NCBI RefSeq assembly: GCF_018143015.1
Contig: NC_054740.1
Span: 13,502,640 to 13,566,639 of the forward strand
Length of the DNA stretch: 64,000 nt
Source: Lytechinus variegatus
Taxonomy: Eukaryota; Echinodermata; Echinoidea; Temnopleuroida; Toxopneustidae
Direction: 5' to 3'
Shown: in pieces, positions 55,284 through 63,152 of the stretch
Layout of the letters: every line of letters starts with the position of its first letter
How positions within the stretch are numbered: position 1 is the stretch's first letter
Position numbers and translations under genes: made by a program
The notes under the pieces: model-generated
The model's input: the letters and a program-made list of their open reading frames with translations, nothing else
Database searches by the model: none
What the model was told of the DNA's origin: nothing

Positions 55284-56760
55284 TCATTAATATTATTTGC
55301 AAAACATTAAATACACACAAAGTAAAATATAATTTAAACTTACACTATTTTCACAAAACATGTTAATGTCTCCCTCGTTGCCTGTGTACAGGAATATTGG
55401 TCCACCTTTCATCCAGAATTCATCTGAAATCAGATAACGCATCTGAAATGTATCCTGGTTGGTAAAGCTGAAATGATCAACCTGAAATAAAGAATGATGA
55501 TTATGAGTAGAAGAGACGGGAAGGAGAAGACAGAGGAATGAATAGAAAAAGATTGAGGAGCAGGAGGAGGAGAAATGAATGAGGGGGAGAAGAAGGGGAA
55601 GAAGAAGAAGAAAAAAGGAGGAGCAGGAGAAGGAGAAAGAGGGAGGAAGGTGGAGAAGGAGGAGGATGGTGGCGGGGAAGAAGATGAAGGAGGTGAAGGA
55701 GAAATAAGGAGGAGGAACGTGGAGGAGGAGAAGAAGGAGAAGGTGAAGCAGAAGATGAAGAAGAAGGGGGAGGAGGAAAAGAATAAGAAAGTGAAAAAGA
55801 TAAATAAGAAAAAGGAGAAAGAGGAGGAAATGAAGAAAAAAAGGAGTAGAGGGAAGAGGAAAAAGGAGTAAGGTGGAGAAGAAAAAGGGAAGGAAGAAGA
55901 AGAGAAGGAAGAGAAAAGGAAGGAGGAAAAAGAGGAAGAATATGAAGAAGAGTAAGAGGATGGATAAGACTTTTAAGAGGAAGAGAAAGTAATACTAAGT
56001 AATACTAAATAGTTATAGTACATCATGAAATACAGTAATTGATTCACAATTTTTAAATAATGAGCCAAACTTGATACTCTACAAGTTTCAGGTTTGGTTG
56101 TATTGTATTACTTTTCAACTCAACTCAATTGAACAACAGTCAACATATCTTCATTCAAGACAACACATTTTTGCATGATAATGATTGGTAAACAGTACGA
56201 GTGTTCAATATTTTGACTGGAGTTCTGCTCTTATTGTGATAATCTGGCCTAACTATTCTCTTATTTATTTCTCATTTTGTACTCAGACTCAGTTCTCTAA
56301 AATTTGTTTGTTTTGATTTGATTTCAAACATAAAGACTTGCCATAGATCAAAAGCTTCGGTCTCTGTTATATTGGTTGTCCGCTAAACTCTGTCATGTCT
56401 GTTGGCTCCACTCACGAGGGGAAATAAAAAAAAAACATTTAAAAAAACTCCTCAAAACAACCGGCTGCCAGCTGTCTAAGTCACTCTAAGTTAGACTTGC
56501 CAGTCATTGCCCTGGCCTGGATAGCAACTTACCTTTTGCTCAAAATATTTTTCTTGATGCGAATAACTGCATCCTTGACTACTGATCTTAGCTTCCAATT
56601 TGCTGTTGATTCGCCGCCCAAATCTAGCAGACGAAGCAAAACCACTGGCACTGGCACCAGCAATCCAGCATGCCCATGATGCCAGGCAAACTGTGATCAA
56701 CGACAAAGTCAACGGACCTGTCTTCCTGCCACTCCGGCTCCCGCGAAAGTGTGGCTCCAT
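46595..56760 (-). CDS. PRCP: Lysosomal Pro-X carboxypeptidase (peptidase S28), complete, nine exons, 517 residues
   Basis: Nine exons on the - strand (56533-56760, 55344-55481, 55023-55124, 54654-54838, 53996-54153, 50866-51038, 48480-48644, 47320-47507, 46595-46811) join in frame with GT/AG borders. The product begins with a hydrophobic signal segment (LTLSLITVCLASWACWIAG). It carries the S28 nucleophile in GGSYGG (Ser199), the acid in NGLLDPW (Asp451) and the base in GAHHLDL (His476), with Asp-His spacing identical to human PRCP as I recall it. Other landmarks are EQKVDHF, FAEHRYYGKSLP, ASAPIWQF, NLAMVDYPYPANF and FGGKNIT. The family cleaves C-terminal residues after proline in acid compartments. 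GGKNIT and the LDPW context favour PRCP over the related DPP7. The chosen ATG at 56760 precedes the signal segment, and an in-frame ATG at 56799 would add 13 residues. Several NxS/T sites fit a lysosomal glycoprotein. Confidence 0.95.
46879..46957 (-). pseudogene. Decoy copy of PRCP exon 9, unit 2
   Basis: The acceptor ends CCCCCAG and the phase equals that of exon 9. The frame reads NGLLDPWHDGGVLKNLADTL then AGII and TAG at 46881-46879. It keeps the catalytic Asp but stops before the catalytic His. If spliced to exon 8 it would give a C-terminally truncated protein. Confidence 0.75.
47080..47107 (-). pseudogene. Decoy copy of PRCP exon 9, unit 3
   Basis: The acceptor ends CTCCAG. The first base completes AGC (Ser) with exon 8, then NGLLDPTH and TAA at 47082-47080. 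The Trp after LDP is changed and the rest is disrupted. Confidence 0.6.
47320..47507 (-). CDS. PRCP: PRCP exon 8
   Basis: The acceptor is TTTGTCGCAG and the donor GTGAGTATGC. It reads SCTEMIMPSCADGINDMFYS, then WIVTQFGGKNIT, and ends SNIFF plus two bases of Ser. CTE...PSC is the conserved disulfide-bearing block of S28 peptidases. Confidence 0.94.
48350..48427 (-). mobile_element. tRNA-like SINE head
   Basis: On the - strand GGTGGCTCAGTGGTAGAGTG (A box) and GGGTTTGATCCCCGG (B box) are at tRNA spacing. A mutated relative lies at 39501-39572. The downstream 'ccaaagacttgaagtatggg' continues the SINE body, so this is not scored as a tRNA gene. Confidence 0.65.
48480..48644 (-). CDS. PRCP: PRCP exon 7
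   Basis: The acceptor is ACTTATCACAG and the donor GTAAGTTCGC. It holds 55 codons in phase 0: EVCSYFKTPSPTDDQLLEEL, then LGLYYNYTGNTQCFNLSQ, ending LGELGWSFQ. A second AG three bases further would drop the first Glu. Confidence 0.93.
48880..49115 (-). mobile_element. SINE with triplicated B-box segment
   Basis: This is a tRNA-derived SINE in reverse orientation. The tRNA-like head includes 'tgtgtcctaggggattggct' (A-box region). A 21-base unit, ACATGCTTGGGATTTGAACTC, occurs three times at 48996-49058. On the - strand each unit carries GAGTTCAAATCCC, a B-box-like word. Confidence 0.72.
49116..49899. other. PRCP intron 6, no coding sequence seen
   Basis: AT-rich intron sequence without recognisable repeat ends or exons. 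Confidence 0.4.
49900..50097 (+). mobile_element. LINE 3' end with AAATGAATCTG tail
   Basis: 'gtgaatttccattgaggacg' is followed by 'ataaataaatgaatctg' and a second 'aaaatgaatctg'. Short tail repeats of this kind mark non-LTR retrotransposon ends. It abuts the MITE that follows. Confidence 0.6.
50098..50604. mobile_element. MITE with AAAGGGGAAGTTCACCCTGA ends
   Basis: The left end AAAGGGGAAGTTCACCCTG pairs with CAGGGTGAACTTCCCCTTTAA on the right, which closes on TTAA (50601-50604). TGACGTCA-type words lie at both arms (about 50236 and 50464). Degraded relatives are seen near 17690, 22110 and 28120. It is in PRCP intron 6, 260 bases from exon 6. Confidence 0.82.
50866..51038 (-). CDS. PRCP: PRCP exon 6
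   Basis: The acceptor is CTCCCTTATAG and the donor GTTTGCTCTT. It reads VSGRTKLTGIMRLCNPL, then WFNLAMVDYPYPANFLEPLP, ending AFPIK. NLAMVDYPYP is a signature of the S28 helical (SKS) domain. Confidence 0.93.
51114..51580. repeat. Tandem duplication, copy A (uninterrupted)
   Basis: 467 bases from 'tcacaggcctaattcattcc' to 'attaggcccgtgtaacct' recur at 51592-51660 plus 52428-52821 with few differences (for example an extra 'acat' near 51382). The two copies are only 11 bases apart. It lies in PRCP intron 5. Confidence 0.9.
51661..52427 (-). mobile_element. LINE 3' end inserted in copy B, itself carrying a MITE
   Basis: On the - strand the block ends 'ggaaataaatgaaatgaaat', a tail of the LINE 3' type, at 51661-51685. 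The outer parts (51661-51806 and 52351-52427) are continuous LINE-like sequence split by the MITE at 51807-52350. Confidence 0.65.
51807..52350. mobile_element. MITE with GGGGGGCCACTT ends
   Basis: The left end GGGGCCACTTACATTGACGA, then GTGGATACCATGCGC, is matched in reverse by GCGCATGGTATCCACTCGTG and AATGGAAGTGGCCCCCC. The interior repeats 'acgtgtttagggt' and 'acttgttaaggggt' words. No coding capacity. Confidence 0.88.
53522..53665 (-). mobile_element. LINE 3' end
   Basis: On the - strand 'caattcggccttagccgcga', 'tgatgtcttgatttttat' and 'taataaaccatttat' form a compact 3' end of a non-LTR element in PRCP intron 5. Confidence 0.5.
53996..54153 (-). CDS. PRCP: PRCP exon 5
   Basis: The acceptor is CCTTTCAACCAG and the donor GTGAGTTATT. 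It reads AIAASAPIWQFTGLTPCNSQ, then LCYDSVHKSWDVIKRLGQS. ASAPIW is the strand after the nucleophile elbow in S28 peptidases. Confidence 0.94.
54420..54450 (-). mobile_element. Solo Tc1/mariner-like end
   Basis: On the - strand TACAGTGGTGTTCAAAAG, then TTTGTGAAC, resembles a Tc1/mariner terminus next to TA. No matching second end that excludes exon 5 was found, so only a relic is called. Confidence 0.3.
54654..54838 (-). CDS. PRCP: PRCP exon 4 (catalytic Ser)
   Basis: The acceptor is TTTGTTGAG and the donor GTGAGTGGGG. It reads DAAHLGYLTSEQALADFTVF, then SPVIAFGGSYGGMLAAW, ending KYPNAIA plus two bases of Gly. Ser199 in GGSYGG is the nucleophile. Confidence 0.95.
55023..55124 (-). CDS. PRCP: PRCP exon 3
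   Basis: The acceptor is CATCTCTAAG and the donor GTAAAGGCAT. It holds 34 codons: GLVWDLAVEYKAIVIF, then AEHRYYGKSLPYGNDSYK. AEHRYYG.S.P is invariant in family S28. Confidence 0.95.
55160..55285. repeat. ATT/ATC/AGT triplet microsatellite
   Basis: Runs of ATT, then ATC, then at least a dozen AGT triplets lie in PRCP intron 2. Confidence 0.9.
55344..55481 (-). CDS. PRCP: PRCP exon 2
   Basis: The acceptor is TCTTTATTTCAG and the donor GTAAGTTTAA. It holds 46 codons: VDHFSFTNQDTFQMRYLISD, then GGPIFLYTGNEGDINMFCEN and Ser. YTGNEGDI lies in the region that shapes the oxyanion side of S28 enzymes. Confidence 0.95.
55497..55985. repeat. Long purine tract (GGA/GAA)n
   Basis: About 480 bases are almost all A and G on the + strand with only scattered C or T. 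On the PRCP sense strand it is a polypyrimidine tract ending about 16 bases before the exon 2 acceptor. Lys/Glu-rich frames across it are repeat translation. Confidence 0.9.
55986..56532. other. PRCP intron 1, remainder
   Basis: Unremarkable AT-rich intron sequence between the purine tract and exon 1. No repeat ends were recognised. Confidence 0.4.
56533..56760 (-). CDS. PRCP: PRCP exon 1 (start and signal segment)
   Basis: ATG at 56760-56758. It holds 76 codons: MEPHFRGSRSGRKTG, a hydrophobic stretch, then a variable propeptide-like region, ending QEKYFEQK before GTAAGTTGCT. An in-frame ATG at 56799 gives a longer N-terminus without changing the signal segment. Confidence 0.9.
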
Positions 56761-56984
56761 GCTAGTAAAGTAGATACAAAATTTCTCGTACATATACAAA
56801 GTATGTTACGACGTTGTCCCCGCTTTGAATTATATTACCAAGAAAGTTAGAATTTTACTTAAAATACCAATTAATTCCGTGTTCTCCCAATATCGTTTCA
56901 AAACTTAATTGCGGCAGCTGCAGCTCCGCAGACTGTGAGAAGTACTTTTCTCTCGCTCAGGGACTCTGCTGCACTATCCCAAGT

Positions 56985-57035
56985 GTCAGGTGATTCCCTT
57001 GGTCATGTGATACGTGAGTCATTTGATCAGGTGAC
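56985..57035. promoter_or_regulatory. Cluster of three MiT/TFE-like E-boxes plus an AP-1-like site upstream of PRCP
   Basis: GTCAGGTGAT (56985-56994), GTCATGTGAT (57002-57011) and ATCAGGTGAC (57026-57035) match the 10-base pattern [A/G]TCANGTGA[C/T], close to the CLEAR element GTCACGTGAC. TGAGTCA, an AP-1-type word, lies at 57015-57021. They are 225-275 bases upstream of the PRCP start codon. Function is inferred from the motif and the gene's lysosomal role only. Confidence 0.4.
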
Positions 57036-57060
57036 ACATTTAGTCACCAATGAGTGTGAC

Positions 57061-58491
57061 ACACATTTTTTTTTCATGAAAAGTTCAAAATATTTTGAAC
57101 AAAATATCATTCAAATTTGACATAAGCCTAATAATTAGAATATTATGTTCGTAAATGGTGTTTTAAAATTATATGAAATATAGAATTGAAAAATAATAGT
57201 AAATATGGGAAATAAATATTTCCAAAGTAGGGGCTAGACCGGCGGGAAGAAATTGCCACACTTTTGCATTTTCAGAAAAATTTCCTAATATATTTTTAAT
57301 AAATCGTCGAGCAAGGCACTGGCGTAAATCTCGGAGGATGGGGGAATATATCCCACACTTGTCGCTCCCGCCCCCCCTGCCGGGGAAAACGATATTCTTT
57401 TATTTTTTAATCAAAATAATGATTAATACTATTGTTAACAGGTACATACCTCAAAACCGGGGGTGGGAACGTCGGGCCCAGCCCCACACACCGTTTGAAA
57501 AGAATAAATATCCCTCAACCCCACCAAAACATTTTCGACCACAAAAAAATAGGTGTACGGTATATAATTTTTATATGTATTGATTAATGCAGGATCCATT
57601 CATGTCGTCAACCGTCAAGGGTTCTAAAATCAAAGTTTTTACTATTCAAATTCGAAAAATTTCTCGCTCGGTCGCTAAACTCTCCCTCGAAAAAAATAAC
57701 ATTTAAATGCAGAAGACATTAATGCTCTCTTAAAGTGCGAGTATAGGAAGTCAATGTTCTCCTACTTCCAGTAAACTGCCTTGCTTTTTTTCCAAATAAA
57801 CCTCCCTACTTAATTCACCCACCACAAATAGCAATACTAGTGCCATAAAATTGATGCTTTAACTCAAAACCTGTCCGTGCTTTGTCAAAAGCACTCCGAA
57901 TTTTTGTCATTTTTATTTTTTTTCCTTTTTTTAGAAAATGGCTCTGTCACTTATACTTACAGATTAAGGATAAAATAATTCAAAACTGTTTAGAGTTTGG
58001 AGTGTAGAAGCACGTTTCGGATGGCAAATTATATATATAACTATATTTTTTAGAGTATATAGCGCTTTCAGATGTTTTTTTAACAAACCCTTTTTGCAAT
58101 GGATTCATGTTTTTTCCATTTTGTAAAAAATATTGGGCAGGGCAAATGTGTTTTCCGGATCCCCATTTTCATGGTGATCGCCCCCTGCCCATCTACATCT
58201 TTAACACCATCAGGCCCTGATGCATATTATAGACGACAAATTCTCAAGCTTTTTTTATTGCTAGGTCGCTACGCTCCATCGCATATTGGAAATATTTTTT
58301 TTATGGGAGGGGAAACAAGCTGCTTGGTCAGCTACCCACAATAAACCATTTCCATTGTCCTGAATAAACCAACGTCGAAAGTTTCTCAAGCCCCCATCTA
58401 GCTATCGCATATTGGTATACACGTTCTGCTATGGGTCAGTCCAACATCACAGCCAGGGGGGCAGTGATAGGCCTTGAGTGAAAGATAATAG
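57061..58491. other. Intergenic, transposon-like debris
   Basis: Phrases such as 'ggcactggcgtaaatctcgg' (57315) and G/C runs recall the hAT-like ends further on, but no paired ends could be fixed. No exon was seen. Confidence 0.4.
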
Positions 58492-58665
58492 CAGGGGCGT
58501 CGATATACTTGGAAGGATCGAGGGAGCGCGATAGCCACCGATGAAAATATTGGGGAGCAAGCAGATTGCCCCCTACCCCCCCCCCAAAAAAAAAAAACTT
58601 AAACAATTTATATCTAAAAAAAATTCAGCTTGCACTTCGCGGTCGCAATAATTTTTATCTGGGAT
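58492..58665. mobile_element. Left part of an outer hAT-like element
   Basis: CAGGGGCGTCGATATAC begins here. The motif CTTGCACTTCGCGGTCGCAA follows at 58629. It is interrupted by the element at 58666 and appears to resume at 59841, where CTCGCACTTCACGCTCTCAT occurs at 59903. Its right end was not identified. Confidence 0.45.
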
Positions 58666-59832
58666 CAGTGGCGTAACTACGGGGGCATGGGGGCACGTGC
58701 CCCCCCCCACATCGGCTGACAAAATATAAAAAAACTAGGAAAAGGAGTAAAAGAGGGAGAAAGGAAGAGAAATGTAGTGGGAAAGAAGAAATTATTATGC
58801 ATTATAATGGTATGTTATATTATAATTATGTTATGTTATATTACATGTGAAACATTTTTACTCAACTTAATGAAACATAATTTGCTCAGGGCCTATGTCT
58901 TCAATGTTCCTGGTACTCGCATTGTCTGTTTAACGAGATATATAAACCTGTTGTACGAAAACCTCCCGTTTTCAAGTCAATATGCACCAAATATAGGCCC
59001 CTATTATTGTTTTATGTGGTGACATATATGCTTCTTTTTATGACTACTTAAAGTGATTACCTCATGTTAAGGTCTTAATATAAAACATTTCCTGTCCGTG
59101 ATTACGTTCGCATCAGTGGATTGGTGAGATATGTCTGCTCTCCATGAATTCCTAAAATCAGTCCTTAAAATGTCCCTTTTTCTGATATGATTATAAAAAT
59201 TTTCAGATCGCCCTTCGCGCTTGCATGATTCGGTTAGTGAAATACGTATGGTTTCGTGAATTTCTACAAACAAGCCTTGAAATGCCCCTCTTCAGGTATG
59301 AATTTCCTAAATTTTCAGCTCACGCTTCGGGCTCGCAATATTTGATTAGTGAGATGCGTATGTTATTCATGATTACAAGAACTACAAATGCTTCAAATGT
59401 AATTCTAACAAAATCAGCAAGCGCATGGCACTCGCATTAGATGACTATGATGAGATATGAATATTATTAAGGGATTCCTAAAATAAAGTCCTTAAGTTCT
59501 CCCTGTTTGAAGTCAATATATACAAAAATTTCTGCTCGCTTCGCGCTCGCATTGTTTAGCGAGACAGGGAGAATCATGATTTAAAGAATTCGATTACAAT
59601 GTTCCTTTTTAGGTCTGAATATCAAACATTTTCAGCTCGCGCTTCGCGCTCGCATTATTTAATTGCTGAGATGTGTCTTATTCATGATTACAATGACTAT
59701 ACAAGGGCTTCCTTAAAATGTCTCTATTAGGTCAGTGTACCTGACAACTGAGCGCGCTTCGCGCGCTCGCTATAAAGTGACTCAAAATTTTTGCTGGTAC
59801 CCCCCAATGCCGTGACCCACGGTACGCCACTG
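58666..59832. mobile_element. hAT-like non-autonomous element with intact 8-bp target duplication
   Basis: CAGTGGCGTAACTACGGGGG on the left and TACGCCACTG on the right are inverted ends. TCTGGGAT occurs directly before (58658-58665) and after (59833-59840). CAGNGGCG-type ends with 8-bp duplications are the hallmark of hAT transposons. The 1167-bp interior has no transposase but holds degenerate units with a CGCTTCGCGCTCGCA motif at about 59209, 59321, 59533, 59638 and 59752. Confidence 0.88.
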
Positions 59833-60097
59833 TCTGGGATAATGTCTTTTTCTCTTTTTTTAAGCCCGGTTTTTTCGAGTAAGAATATCAAAAATTTTCA
59901 GCGTCTCGCACTTCACGCTCTCATCACTTTTTGTTTTATTAAAACCCCATCCTGTTCATTATAAATTAATGGGCTTATAGAAATATACAAACATTTCATC
60001 TTGCGCTTCAAGTACCAATCCTTTCGTTATATAGAATACGCAACATTTTCATGATTAAAACATGTCCCCGGGAAACATGTTCAGAATATATGATTTT

Positions 60098-62843
60098 CAG
60101 ATCTACAGGGAGACCGGGGAGAAGCGGAACATTTTTGCATATTCAAGAAGGAATCCTTGTAACTTTTTTTTTTTAATTTGTCAAGCTAAAACATTATCAT
60201 GTAATGCCACCCCTACATTATTCTATTTTGTGTAATTTATGATTTTTGAAACCCTTAATTTGGGGTTAACATGGGACACTCATGGCTGCAATGGGGCGAC
60301 CACAAAAGAATCAGTATAAATCCTCACTTAGGAGATTAATGATAAAACAAACAATTTTCATTGAAGATATAAGGCAAAAAGAGATGAATTTTTTAACAGA
60401 AGGCCCTTTACAAGCTACTAACAGTCACTTGGTTGAAGAAAAAAAATCGCAGAACATTTTGAAGTTTCCCCTCTATACAAAAGTACATAAACCCGGCCAT
60501 TCTCGCCCTTTTCTTCCTAAAAGTTCCTTATACTACTAACATAGTAATAGGTAGGCACTAGCGTATAACGGGGGGGGGGGGGGCAGTCAGTCACTGCCCC
60601 CTGACAAGTCACAAATGATCCTTGACGAGCCACAAGTTGTGGTTGAAGACCCTTTTTTGTGCTTGTCAATTTTTTTGGCGGACGAATTTGCCCACCCCCC
60701 CCCTTTGGAAAATCCTGGGTACAAATCATTCCAAAATAGGCCTTTGTAATGCAATATCATGATGGGAAATATGATGACAAAATGGCAAACAATAGCGGGA
60801 AATGATGGTAGAATGGAACTAGTCAAAAGCTAAATGGAAAACAAAGAAAAGAGACAAGAAAAAAAAACCTTGATAACACGACCGGGATGCCGAGGATAGA
60901 AAATAAAGAGGGGGAAGGAAGATGGACTGCATACAGCAAGCTTGCTAAATTTTATGCAAAAGTACCGGGCTTTGCCCCAGACCCCAAGCAGTAAGGGCTC
61001 TTCATCTATAACCTTAAAATGGCTCTATATAAACGCCCCCTTGTAGGAACCCTTCCTACATTAAGCTTTACGAAGTTCAATCACTGGCGTATACAGGCGC
61101 GCGGGGGCCGTGTCTTGGTTCAACACCCAAGATGAAATAAAGGAAATTATAGGAGACAACGTATGATGAGATGAATATGGAAACAATGAAACGTGTTATT
61201 TGCTGAATATAATGCAAAAATCTATCACAAGTCATGATTAGAATTTAATTTCAATAGGCATTTTTTTCAATAGGCGACTTTTTACAAATTTACCCTAAAG
61301 GCTATATGTTTGCCCCCCCCCCTCAAAATATTTGGTTCAACTGGGTTTAATGCATGCATGTTGTGTAGAAGCTATATTCTGATATACCCGCGATTTGAAT
61401 AAAAATAGCGGCAATCTGCGAGGTTTATATAAATGGCTTTGATATCATGAAGCTCCGGGGGCTCCAGCCGGACCCCAACCGCATAGCACCGCCGTATAGG
61501 AGTATGGAAGGGTTGGGCCATGGACAGGGGCGGATCCAGCTTTCGCCAATAGGGGGGCCGAAAAATATTTTCATCAGCATTATTCTCGATTGGCCGCTAT
61601 AATCTGATTTTTTTGTTGGTTTTTCAGGGGGTAGTCCTAACTAAAGACTGAAGTTTTAAATATATGTTAGTTTTTTACGGTTATAAAACAAGATGCGAGC
61701 GCGAAGCACGAGCTTAATTCTTTTTATATACTGACATGATAAAGGAGCATTTTGACAAATTTTGGAAAGAATTTCCAAAGAGGATAGGTATCTCACAAAT
61801 CAAACAATGCGAGCGCGCAGCGCGAGCTGAAAATTTTGATATAACGAAATGAGCAGTTTTTATAATCATTAACAAAGATAAGTATCCAACTAAACAATGC
61901 GAGTGCGATATTGATTGATTTCAAAACTGGATGTTATGAAGTGTCATTTAATCCTCTTGAATGGGATTCACTACACAGGCAATGCGAGCGCGAAGCGCGA
62001 GCGAAAATTTTTATATAAAGTCTATTTTCCAATTCTTCCCTCACCTTTTTCTTTTTTCCTTTCGGGGTCGGGCCGGCCGATACGAGGCTGTAAATTACAC
62101 ATCATGGGTATGATACCTCTTTCTGTTTTTCGTAGTTTCTATCAAGAAAAAGAGGGGGCCGGGGCCGGCTCGGCCCCCTCCTGGATCCGCGCCTGAATGG
62201 TCCTCAAAAGTTCCAACCAAGAAAAAAAAGGAGGAAAAAAGCAAAGGAAAAGTGTAGGATATGATTTTATTTACTGAATATTTATGTCGAAAAGTATCTC
62301 AAAGTTATAGTTTCTCATGAAAAGGTGATTTTTTTTTTTCTCGCTTAAACTTATATTTAGCAGCTTTTTAGCACATGAGCCATACTGCGCCTCTCATTTT
62401 TTTACGCTTCACAATAATTTGTTCTTCTGCGATAAAGATGTTAAGATATTTTGAATTGCACAAGTAGATCTTAATACATATGCTGGGGAGAAATGGGACA
62501 ATGTGTCCCATTTCTAACCCTTAATAACAAACAAATGAAAATAAAAAAGACAGTCAATGTTGACCCGTCTTTTATTAAACACTTATTAAAGTAGCATGAT
62601 AGAGGACCTACCACATCTATGTGATACTTGATATTTTACTCAGAAGAAACGATGAAAAATTATCTAAGGGATACATTAAAAAAAACTCGTTTACTTATAC
62701 CTGTATAGCTGTAGAGCTGTACTTACCGGTATCTGCATGTTAATTTGAGCTATGCCTAGGCGCACCTTTTTACTGATTAAACCGGCGCTTGCTGATTGGC
62801 TGTTTTTTTTCAGTTATGTGTCCCATTTCTCCCTGCTCTCCCC
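60098..62843. mobile_element. Possible larger DNA transposon, decayed
   Basis: CAGGGAGACCGGGGAGAAGC then GGAAC at 60098 resembles, in reverse, GTGTCCCATTTCTCCCTGC then TCTCCCC ending near 62843. A third such block lies at about 62483-62512. An open frame at 60282-60539 near the left end starts MAAMGRPQKNQYKSSLRR and is unassigned. It might be a transposase start, but no catalytic motif follows. The region also contains the element at 61525-62195. Confidence 0.35.
61525..62195. mobile_element. hAT-like MITE with CAGGGGCGGATCCAG ends
   Basis: CAGGGGCGGATCCAGC on the left pairs with CTGGATCCGCGCCTG on the right. GGGGGGCC and GGCCCCCTC blocks sit inside the ends. The motif GCGAGCGCGAAGCACGAGC and variants occur at about 61694, 61809 and 61982, the reverse complement of the motif in 58666-59832. 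No exact 8-bp target duplication was seen. Confidence 0.75.
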
Positions 62844-63152
62844 ATTATGTAAAAAATAATAATAAAAAACAACGTAGCATACAGGATCATGCACCCCCTA
62901 AACACAAAAACAAAAATCACAGAAATAAGTTTTGGCCGATCGAGGAAAGTGTATATGGTATGAAAATATTTTTCTGCCCCCCCCCCCCCTTAAAGACTGA
63001 TGGGTCCGGGGATCCGCCAGCCTGATTATTGCCACTATAATAGGCGCTCATAAAAATAATAATCACTTTCCGTCAACGAAATTCTGGAAAGTGCCAAGCA
63101 AGTAACACTAAAAACTCTTAGGGGCAGCTATATACAATGCGTATAAGAAAAA

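Noticed and set aside
55575-55871. 98-residue Lys/Glu-rich open frame on the + strand
   Set aside because: It is translation of a purine repeat inside a PRCP intron, with no conserved content.
61517-62203. 8-bp target duplication for the 61525-62195 element
   Set aside because: The flanks GCCATGGA and AATGGTCC do not match.
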